Below are positions 56,129 to 64,000 of a stretch of 64,000 nucleotides of DNA, piece by piece. The position numbers and the translations under genes are program-made. The stretch lies in assembly GCA_035610835.1 (NCBI GenBank), contig CM069452.1:64814368-64878367 (forward strand), read 5' to 3'. Source of the stretch: Ophiura sarsii (Eukaryota > Echinodermata > Ophiuroidea > Amphilepidida > Ophiuridae). How positions within the stretch are numbered: the first letter of the stretch is position 1; the number at the start of each line of letters is the position of its first letter. The notes under the pieces were generated by a model, which had not been told where the DNA came from, did no database searches, and worked only from the letters and a program-made list of their open reading frames with translations.

Positions 56129-57209
56129 CAGGCTGTCCCAAAATGATTAGTACCCATCGATGCACAAAGTTCAATAATGTTTGTCATCATCAATCGATGG
56201 TATTAGGTCCGCTGTTTTGACATCATCTTCGTCATTCTGTACTATTTTATTAGAATTTTAGATCATGAATATCGGATTTATCAAACTCAAGATACACTCC
56301 ATTATGTAAAACATGGTGATTTTACCTTTTTGACAAAGTGCTAAAAAATGTGTGTGCTATTACAGCTTGTTTGAAAGAAACTTGTGTATTCTCATAATTA
56401 TCTTGTCTACTCAATATAATCTTGTGTGTCTTTCTGTTGTAACTGTTATTAGTTATGGGTGTTCAAATCATTAATAATTATATTCCTTAATTCAATTTAA
56501 CGGGTAAAAGAAGTTTGTCACACTTGAGTGACCCCGTGCATTGTTTTATTTGACAAGAGTTTAGCGACTTCTAAATGAAGTGGTATTTGGTGAATCACCA
56601 AATTTCATTTTCACGTTGTATAATGGATTTCGTGATATTAAACACTGAGGGACTATTATAATTTTCAGCAAGTTTGTAGGAAATTGCATCCCCAATATGA
56701 AAAAGAAGTCAAAGCCACTGCTAATTACCCATGACCACGTATTTACCTGTTTAAATATCCTTCAAGTTTAGCCTCAGAACTAGCTCATTATAGAAACAAA
56801 GCTTGGGGTCGCTCATGCGTGACGATCCATTTTTACTCTTCAAATTGAATCAAAATGAAGAAGTATTAATGGTTTGAACAACAATACGATACAACAGCAG
56901 TTTAAAATAGAAAGGAACCAAAGCTATTAGCAGACAAGCGATTGAGAGAATGTATTAGTTTCTTACAAACACGCTGTTTAAAACACGTTTTTTTGCACTT
57001 TGCCAAAAAGGTGAAATCACCATGTCTTACACAATGGAGTGTAACTTCAATAAAATAAGTCCGATATTCATGATCTAAAATTCTAATAAAAGGGTAGAGT
57101 ATAGCAAATATGATAGAAAAACAACGGATCTAATCTCATTGATTTTGATGATGAAAAAAATTATTGAACTTTGGGCATCGATGGGTACTAATCATTTTGG
57201 GACAGCCTG
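56129..57209. mobile_element. Mariner/Tc1-type MITE, 1.08 kb
   Basis: It starts CAGGCTGTCCCAAAATGATT and ends AATCATTTTGGGACAGCCTG, with TA on each side (56127-56128, 57210-57211). The arms are about 280 bp and include AGTACCCATCGATGC and its complement. CAGG-TGTCCCAAAA-type termini with TA duplication are typical of mariner-like elements. No transposase. Confidence 0.85.
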
Positions 57210-57353
57210 TATATTATTAATTCAAATTAATGGAACTAAGGTAAAACTAATATATAACACATTTTAACAACTTTGATATTCGGTAATTTTCCTATTTCTT
57301 CGAGAACCACGTTTCTACTCCTAAAACATTTTTGTGATTGTTGTTTAATTCAG

Positions 57354-57483
57354 ATCTGTACTTATTGGTGTTGTTGGCGTGGCCGTTACTTTCACAATAG
57401 CAATTTTAGCCGGCCTAGCAGTATTCACGTACTATGCTGGCTGCGATCCGTTGAGAAATGGAAAGATCAGCAAACCGGATCAG
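57354..57483 (+). CDS. SLC5 symporter, exon 7 (residues 273-316)
   Basis: After TTTAATTCAG the exon completes Leu, then reads SVLIGVVGVAVTFTIAILAG, LAVFTYYAGCDPLRNGKIS and KPDQ, with the donor GTATTT following Gln. It supplies one transmembrane helix (about 275-297), then the extracellular Y-x-x-C-D-P-x-x-x-x-x-[IV]-x-x-x-D-Q loop shared by SMCT, SMVT and NIS. Phase 2 in, phase 0 out. The donor GTATTT is weaker than the other donors in this gene. Confidence 0.95.
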
Positions 57484-57572
57484 GTATTTAAAGGAAATAA
57501 TGCACTTCAAATATTATAAAATATCGGTTTGCCGTTATATTACACATTGGAGGATTCCACCAGGATCCACTT

Positions 57573-58203
57573 AAAGGGCTCAACAAAAGAAAGTCGTACA
57601 CTTTGTTTAGGTCAATTAAAGTACCTTTTGATTATTTTTTTTACCAAACAAGCTAGATAGACATTTGGATGAATCTTTTAGGCACATTTTGATACCAAAC
57701 ATAACACCTAGCAATAAAGATAAACCATTATTAGCGCCATTTAAAGAAAATTAGTCAACTTTTCAAAAGTCACATTTTCAATTACTACACGGGAGGAAAA
57801 TGGGTGTGTGCGAGGTTCACCCCGTGTGTGACACTGTTATTAACCACCAGGATTGACCGGCGGGCAATCGATCACACTGTGCAGCCGTGTACACTACCCT
57901 GTGCTGGGCGTACACGTAGTGAGCGTGATATTTGATTCCGAACATAAAGGGCATTAAGTGCTTGTTAACAATTGGTGTTTTCTTCCGCGTAGGGTATTGA
58001 AAATATGACTTTTGAAAAGTGACTAATTTTCTATAAATGGTGCTAATTATGGTTTATCTTTATTGTTAGGTGGTATGTTTGGTATCAAAATTTGCCTAAA
58101 AGATTCATCCAAATGTCTATCTAGCCTGTTTTGTAAAAAAATTATCGAAAGTTACTTTAAATGACCTAAACAACGTGTACGACTTTCTTTTGTTGAGCAC
58201 TTT
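57573..58203. mobile_element. Foldback element, copy C (diverged)
   Basis: The ends are AAAGGGCTCAACAAAAGAAA and TTTCTTTTGTTGAGCACTTT. The arms follow copies A and B with many substitutions, and the central 200 bp differs. It begins 90 bp after exon 7. Confidence 0.85.
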
Positions 58204-58669
58204 ATAATAAATGTACGGGCTGGACGGTTGTTACAAGCCTCAAATGTGCGAAATTCGTGTTTCATTGTTCGTTTATACATTAGAAACACTTTTGTCACTT
58301 TCTATTGAATAAACACCGTACGCATTGTGCCTGACGGACTTGATGAAAGTCTGTATACATTCCTTGTATATTTTCGGAAGGTTGTTGACGAATCACCGCT
58401 CACGTGATCATGACATCGGCTACGGCGTCATGCTCAGATTCGCTTGAAAATTATACAGGATGTGTATAATATTGACAAGATAAACTCACATGCCGATTTT
58501 TCTCAAAATACACTCTATTTATAAATGATTCTTTTTACCCTTTGTACCCTTATAGTATGAATTTGTTTTTTTGTATTATGTTTTTGCCAAAATACCAATG
58601 CATAATATTTAATGTAATTTCTTCCACATTTAAAATCATAATATGGATTCGAATGGAGTGGGTGCTTAA
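58204..58669. other. SLC5 intron 7, unassigned
   Basis: No feature was recognised before the TTAA at 58666-58669. Confidence 0.4.
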
Positions 58670-59129
58670 GGGTGCACACCACTATTACGCGCTATAGTGT
58701 GTTTCTATGGGAAAGATGCCTTCTGAAAACGACGATAACTTGAGCTACCTTGCAACTCCTTTTATAAAATGTTGGAATAGTTATAAACACAGATAGATAT
58801 TACTTGGGTTAAAAATTCAGACCGAGTTTCCCTTTTACATTGTTCAATATTTGTCCCTTTATACAGGGAAGTCATTTTGAATAAGAATTCACACGTTGAA
58901 GCGAGTATGTGTATCCATCCGCCAATATTGTTCAAATAAATCGTTCGATGTATACTCTTTTTGTTCAAAATATATCGGCTACAATTCAAGGAACAAATAG
59001 AGACCAAATTCAATCATTTTTAATGCCAAATAATGTCAATATGAACAACTCTTTCCATTATTTAGGAACAAGATTCGTGATAGCGATTGTAATGAGGTCG
59101 CGCATTGATCGTAATAGTGGTGTGCACCC
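58670..59129. mobile_element. TTAA-associated MITE, copy 2
   Basis: TTAA is followed by GGGTGCACACCACTATTACG. The right end is CGTAATAGTGGTGTGCACCC, then GTAA. The ends are 20-bp perfect complements. The interior matches 17350-17771 in opposite orientation (for example CATCGAACG against CGTTCGATG). Confidence 0.8.
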
Positions 59130-59818
59130 GTAACAACAAATTGTATTTTTTTCTAGAAACATTAATTAGTCAAGCTTTGTGGATATTTTTAAAGAGAAGT
59201 ATAGCTCCTATTTCAACAAACAAGGTGTCATATAAAAGGTAATTCAATTTAGAAGATTCTATGGCCATCTTTTTTTATCAAAGTGTTTCTAGTGATTTTT
59301 GTGTCAATTTGAACTTTTCTCTTAAAAAAGTCCCTAAAAAAAAAGTATCAAAAAGTAAACACTTTATTTAGGTAATATGTTTATAACTATCCCCCAAAGT
59401 GAAAGACCCAAACTATTCAAATGTTCAAAACATTAGGGAATGTTCAAAAAATAAAGAAAACCATAAGAAATATCCAAAGACTTTTCTTTAATGTGGTCTC
59501 AAAATAAAAAGTATAAATATAATTCATTTGGCACAATAGTTGATTTTCTGCAGTGGTGAAATAGCTATATATGGATATGTGTTTTGAACTCACCACCCAA
59601 AAAGGGTGGTGACGTTGCATTTTTGGTGACCATACTAGTCTACATACAAGTATGGCTTAATAGATTCAACAGATTGTGTTATTTTCCTTATATGAGCCTC
59701 CGTTTAATCTCTCTAACCCTATTAATATTTTTAAAACGTCAAAATAATTGACAATCTGTTTATGCGTCTATAATATGATAATGCTGACGTAAATTGTATT
59801 GATTGAATTATTGTTTAG
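59130..59818. other. SLC5 intron 7, remainder
   Basis: Nothing recognised. It ends GAATTATTGTTTAG at the exon 8 acceptor. Confidence 0.5.
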
Positions 59819-59907
59819 ATAATGGTATATTTCATCATGGATGTGTTTGCTGATACCCCTGGTATACCTGGACTTTTTGTTGCGGCAATATCCTGCGCCA
59901 CTCTGAG
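59819..59907 (+). CDS. SLC5 symporter, exon 8 (residues 317-346)
   Basis: The exon reads IMVYFIMDVFADTPGIPGLF, then VAAISCATL, and ends AG before GTAATG. D-x-x-x-P-G-[IL]-P-G-L-F-[VIL]-A-[AC]-x-x-[SG]-x-T-L-S is the highly conserved entry to the helix that carries the Na+ site, completed by exon 9. Phase 0 in, phase 2 out. A foldback MITE begins only about 35 bp after the donor. Confidence 0.95.
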
Positions 59908-59943
59908 GTAATGGCCCTGTCACACATACGGCGATCAGGCCAG

Positions 59944-60363
59944 TTTAAAGGAGGTGTCCCGCAAGCACAAAAGTGTGCATTATATGTTAGAAATATAACT
60001 ATCGAGCCCAACTTTTGTAATTATATAGAACAAAACACCACACTTATGACTAAAACAAATAAAAACCGCAATCTCTCAACATGCACTTTTTAAAATTCGC
60101 GGCGATCGAAAGTCCCAGTGTCGATGAAGTCATAGTTATACAATGCACATGCGCAAATTTGAGCACCGATACCCATGACGTCATCGACACCGGGACTTTC
60201 GATCGCCGCGAATTTTAAAAAGGGCATGTTGAGTGATGGCAGTTTTTATTCATTTATGTGACTAGTATGGTGTTTTGTTCTATATAATTACGTAACTTCG
60301 GCTCGATAATTATTTTTCTAACAAATAATGCTCAATGTTGTGCTTGCGGGACCCTTCCTTTAA
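59944..60363. mobile_element. Foldback MITE, 420 bp
   Basis: The arms mirror each other: TTTAAAGGAGGTGTCCCGCA and TGCGGGACCCTTCCTTTAA at the ends, and AATTCGCGGCGATCGAAAGT near 60095 against its complement near 60196. The centre is about 60150. It is non-coding. Confidence 0.85.
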
Positions 60364-61387
60364 GGGAATTATTAAACTATGAATAACACGCATGAAGAGC
60401 GCGGAAAACTGTCTGAAATGGTCAATTTTTAAATCAATGTCACTTTTATTCAAGGTAAACCATCTTTGCGCAAGTAGATGTCAATTCCAAGGTGTTTTAA
60501 AGATGGCGCACGGATTTACGGAGGTGCAAAAATGGCTCAACATGGTAACATTTGACCTTTGAACTTGATTATCTCCATGCACCATCGAGATCCCGACAAT
60601 GTTTACTTTTGAATATGTTAAAGGCTCTGAGTTCTTCCATATGAACTTGTTTATTTAACAACGTTGTTTTCTTTTTGTACTTGGTCCTGTGAAGCGCCCA
60701 GAGGCTCCTTGCGTTGGGACTATAGTAAATCCATTTTTATTATTATTATTATATTAACATGTTTAATGAGATCCTGTTGGCGTATCAAATCATAGGGGCT
60801 TGAAAACATCATGAGGGGCGCTGTTCGTCAATGGGTTCAAGGTCAGCGTAATGTGACGCGCCAACAATATCCCAACGAATGTTTTTCATTTTTGATATGA
60901 ACCCATCTGGAGGTTTCAAAATAGGTTTCCTTTCGTTGGGATGTGATTGGCGCGCATATTTATACTTTTGGGTATTCTAGGATTTGTTCTTGAAATTTCG
61001 TTGATTTTTACGACCGAACCGTGAGTGTTGGGAATCTTAAAATGGGCCTATAGTTTATTGGCATGGTAGTGTATCACTGGCTTTTGATCTGAGGACCTAT
61101 GAATCACCACATACGTTCTTACAGGCACTTACAGGCTTGGCGCTTTGGTTTGATATTTTCTTTCAGCATGTTCAGCGCGATGCAAGCGTAAAGCCTGATC
61201 ATCTTAGGTGTGCCAGCCCTTTAAATGAACGAATATAAGCAGTGCGGGCTGGTTTAAAGCCGATATGTTCCAAACAATATTATTAGTGGAGCAAAATAAA
61301 CCATAAAAGTCCTCTAATTCTCGATATATCTATCAAAATTCAAAACATGATCTCGATGCTTGATTTAGATATCACACTGCACTGTAA
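60364..61387. repeat. SLC5 intron 8, with a retroposon-like tail
   Basis: At about 60685-60757, CTGTGAAGCGCCCAGAGGCT, GCGTTGGGACTATAG and (TTA)n look like a LINE or SINE 3' end. The rest is unassigned. Confidence 0.4.
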
Positions 61388-61734
61388 ACAGGGCTGTCAA
61401 CATTTTGGATTTGCTGGGAGGGAGAGATACAGACTACATTTTCCCCCCGTAAAACATGCACAATTTCCCCCCGTCAGCAGCTGAAATCTTGATAAGTGGG
61501 GGGTGGGGGTGGGGGGGGGGGGGGGGGGTAGCGATGATGTTTTCCTCAAATCCGCGAAAATTGCATGGTCAAAATCGCAAATGTATAGACGGAAGCTAGT
61601 ATAAAGGTGTTGATACACATTTTAATTGAGGTAATTTTGTTGAGGCGGCAGATTTTATATGCTAGGCGGGAGTGCGGGAGAAAGAGTGTCTATGCGGGAG
61701 ACTCCCGCCTAACGCGGGGGAGTTGACAGCCCTG
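61388..61734. mobile_element. hAT-like MITE, 347 bp
   Basis: The ends are ACAGGGCTGTCAAC and GTTGACAGCCCTG. The 8-bp flanks CACTGTAA (61380-61387) and CAGTGTAA (61735-61742) match at seven positions, as expected for hAT elements. Inside are GGCGGGAGTGCGGGAG-type repeats and a G-run near 61516-61529. Confidence 0.75.
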
Positions 61735-62277
61735 CAGTGTAAAACACAATAAATAAATATCTAAATAATACTAAAATAGCCGCCATTTTGATAATGCTAG
61801 TTTCTCAGGTCACATATACCTTTTGAAGTAAAAGGAATACTAAATATAAAAACAACGTGATGTTGATCACCGAAGATCACAATTTATGGTCGATTTTGCT
61901 CCACTTCCACTGTTCGCAATTCACCCTCCGTAGTTTGAACTTTATAGGCCTAATGCAGGTAGATCTTTGATTCGTGCTGATAATCGTGAACAATTTCGCC
62001 CTCTTGTTATTACTATGAACAAAATATAAATAATCAATAACCTACCGATCAAAAGCTGTCTGAAATGTATCCTCACACAAATACCTCGATGCAAAATGTC
62101 AAGCTCCTCATGTAAGATCTTGCAAAGACACACGCACACGCTTCAGGTCCCATTTATTTATATGTAGGCCTAATTAGCAATGGTAATCATTTGAGCATTT
62201 TCTTACAAAATGCTATCACATGACTGACCGTTTTTTTAAATTACTAATATCTATAGAACGTAACTTTTTTTTAACAG
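61735..62277. other. SLC5 intron 8, end
   Basis: No feature is seen. The acceptor is AACTTTTTTTTAACAG. Confidence 0.5.
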
Positions 62278-62390
62278 CACGGTATCATCTGGATTGAATG
62301 CCCTTGCAGCGGTCACTACACAAGATATCGTTGGTCCTTTATTTAAAGGAATAAGTGAGAGTCGGTCAACTACATTGTCCAAAGCATTTG
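62278..62390 (+). CDS. SLC5 symporter, exon 9 (residues 346-383)
   Basis: C completes Ser (AG+C). The exon then reads TVSSGLNALAAVTTQDIVGP, then LFKGISESRSTTLSKAF, ending with one base of a split codon before GTAAGT. S-T-[VI]-S-S-x-[IL]-N-[AS] is the sodium-coordinating segment of SLC5/LeuT-fold symporters. The two adjacent Ser correspond to the Na2-site pair, so the transport core looks intact. The gene continues beyond the window, with about 230 further residues expected from family length. Confidence 0.95.
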
Positions 62391-62557
62391 GTAAGTGTAT
62401 TTACGTGAATACCGTAGATATTCGAAATGAGGCCATAACATGTAGGAACAAATAGGGCGCCATCTCTTGATGTTTATAACAACTCTACATGTACGAAAAA
62501 ATAGTGGTTAGAACCGATCCGTTGTATTCGTATAAACAGGCATACTAATTGTCGCAA

Positions 62558-62645
62558 GAAGGTAAGCTCAGTTGGTAGAGCAACAGACTTACAATATCCA
62601 TAAAAGGCATAAAAGTGCCTGAGTTCGGGACTCGACGAAGTCCCA
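62558..62645 (+). pseudogene. tRNA-like sequence (SINE head or tRNA pseudogene)
   Basis: TAAGCTCAGTTGGTAGAGCA matches a D arm/A box with one extra A, and GAGTTCGGGACTC resembles a T arm/B box. The acceptor stem does not pair and the anticodon arm is poor, so it is not a functional tRNA. A T-rich stretch follows. Confidence 0.45.
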
Positions 62646-63390
62646 ATGGTTTCTCTTTTTTCTTTTCATTTTTTTTTCTTTTTCAGATTTATCTATTTGT
62701 AATTATTTTATAATTGTTAATATTTACTATGTAAATATTTTATTTATCTTTTTGTTTTATAAGTATGTAAATGGATGGCTACGCAGTTCCCAAAAGTTTA
62801 ACCCCCCGTAGAATATTTACTGGTTAAGAGGCATGTTTTACAAGGCCCTAAAAGCCATTTATTCCTCTCAACTATTTGTCTTGGACGAACCCAGGGGGCA
62901 AACATCACATGATTCGCTTCATATCTGAGTCGCGTGTGCAATAATTTTTTCGTAAATGAGTTGGGTGAAATCAGTTGATTTGTGTAAAAATCATTTTATT
63001 CTATGAATTTTGCAATTTCTCTCAAGTCATGTACGAAACAAAAATCCGTGTACGGACACATCACATGGTGCAATATGCTATGATAAATTATATTCATTGA
63101 AAACGCTCTATTATATAACTGTCCTTGATCATATTCAATGTTTTTTTATCGATTGAGATAATGATATGAATATCATCAGTATACTCCGTATTCTGACCGT
63201 GCAATCGATCTGGGGATAATTTCAATACTGAAGAATAAATCGAATAGAAGAGTGTCGAGTCATGAACGTTTTGTGTTTAGTTTTCGTGTGTTCCTTTTTG
63301 TACACATGGCTGACGGCGAATATCTGAATGTATTCGATAAAACGTGTACAACCGTAGAATCGTTTCACAAATGTATTATTAATTACACTT
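62646..63390. other. SLC5 intron 9, unassigned
   Basis: AT-rich DNA with no further SLC5 exon visible. Confidence 0.45.
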
Positions 63391-63725
63391 AAGGGGGTGA
63401 GGACCCTAAGGTAAAGCCTCCGTAAAACTGCTGTAACGTCTTCATTATTCATTTAATCTATATAAAAGTATACATTCTTTTGCAGAAAAGGGTTCAATGA
63501 ATCCAACCATGATCATGAAATTGACCATTTTGGAGAAAATTATTTTAAAAAAACATTTTTTGACCTATTTTAGGTTCTGCAAAGATAACTCAAAAAAAAA
63601 ATCTTCAAATTTTGTCCTAATACAATTCCCATGGGTGCTTTATTTATTTTTAGGAATTATAGACCAAAAAGTGCCAAAAAAGTGCCAAAAATGGGATTTT
63701 CATGATTTTGGAGGCGAAAAATATT
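63391..63725 (+). mobile_element. Left arm of the 809-1312 foldback family
   Basis: AAGGGGGTGAGGACC, AGCCTCCGTAAAACTGC and ATCATGAAATTGACCATTTT follow the left arm at 809-1000. A right arm is not visible before the window ends, so this copy is partial or cut off. The open frame at 63497-63751 is not a gene. Confidence 0.7.
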
Positions 63726-64000
63726 TTCTTGTATTCACAAGTTGTAGCTAAATAAAGAAAAGTCACAATCCCATGTTCAATTTGAGTGCCCCAGACTGCC
63801 CGTTCTTCCTACAGTACATCAAAGACATTTTATAAGCAAATCATACGTAGGCTGCCACAATTATACTTGCAGTTATTTTCTTATTAATATATTCATGATT
63901 ACTGATGACATGACAAAACATAAACTCCTCACAAAATGTATCGAAACACCCTACACATGATCCAATAATTAACGGTCCGAAAGGGTATAAGTTATCAAGT

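Noticed and set aside
62558..62645. Functional tRNA gene
   Set aside because: The D-arm region is good, but the acceptor ends do not pair and the anticodon arm is irregular. Recorded only as a tRNA-derived sequence.
63497..63751. Possible tenth SLC5 exon
   Set aside because: The frame lies in a foldback-element arm and does not resemble the SLC5 region expected after exon 9.

Overview
This is eukaryotic genomic DNA, from an animal. There is no operon structure. Short coding exons are bounded by GT/AG splice sites and lie in introns of 1.5 to 17.6 kb filled with transposable elements: CR1/L2-like and Tx1/L1-like LINEs, a DIRS-like piece, many foldback elements and MITEs, satellites, and long poly-G/poly-C tracts. 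The repeat mix and frequent TAGGCCTA-type words suggest a marine invertebrate, perhaps an echinoderm or hemichordate; this is inference.

Two host genes are recognisable, both on the + strand. The last exon of an SLC16-like (monocarboxylate transporter, MFS) gene lies at 2015-2205; the rest of that gene is left of the window. An SLC5-family sodium:solute symporter, closest to the SMCT/NIS/SMVT branch (SLC5A8/12/5/6), starts at 22764 and runs off the right edge. I assembled nine exons: 22764-23108, 40720-40785, 43925-43976, 46576-46643, 49731-49882, 51609-51743, 57354-57483, 59819-59907 and 62278-62390. They total 1150 nt with matching splice phases and encode about 383 residues, roughly the first 60% of such a protein.

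The most unusual object is at about 45498-46643. The 3' splice site of SLC5 exon 4 (pyrimidine tract plus AG) and the first 46 nt of that exon are tandemly repeated 18 times, in units of 63 bp (three units of 59 bp). Only the last copy has a 5' splice donor. The gene therefore carries a minisatellite made of complete, nearly identical splice-acceptor modules. The dominant 63-bp unit is 21 codons, so use of most upstream acceptors would insert in-frame hydrophobic 21-residue repeats.

Layout. 1-2000: CCGGT-rich repeats, a foldback MITE and a poly-C repeat. 2015-2205: SLC16-like last exon. 2868-11150: dispersed repeats, an L1-like 3' end, a ~220-bp satellite, minisatellites and a duplicated 350-bp block. 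11438-16790: a ~175-bp tandem repeat hit by a TA-flanked inverted-repeat element that itself contains a LINE with an intact 1162-residue ORF. 17350-21310: TTAA-type MITEs, a 57-bp minisatellite and AT-rich DNA. 21934-22763: foldback element and the 5' end of SLC5. 23109-40719: intron 1, with an L1-like endonuclease fragment, satellite, CR1 fragment, DIRS fragment and a 9.1-kb foldback (31095-40212) containing two nested elements, one of which hosts a third. 40786-62277: introns 2-8 with PIF/Harbinger-like, mariner-like, hAT-like and other foldback elements. After 62390: intron 9.

Several nested insertions preserve readable empty sites, because the interrupted DNA is itself repeated or palindromic. 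Target-site duplications could therefore be read from the sequence.
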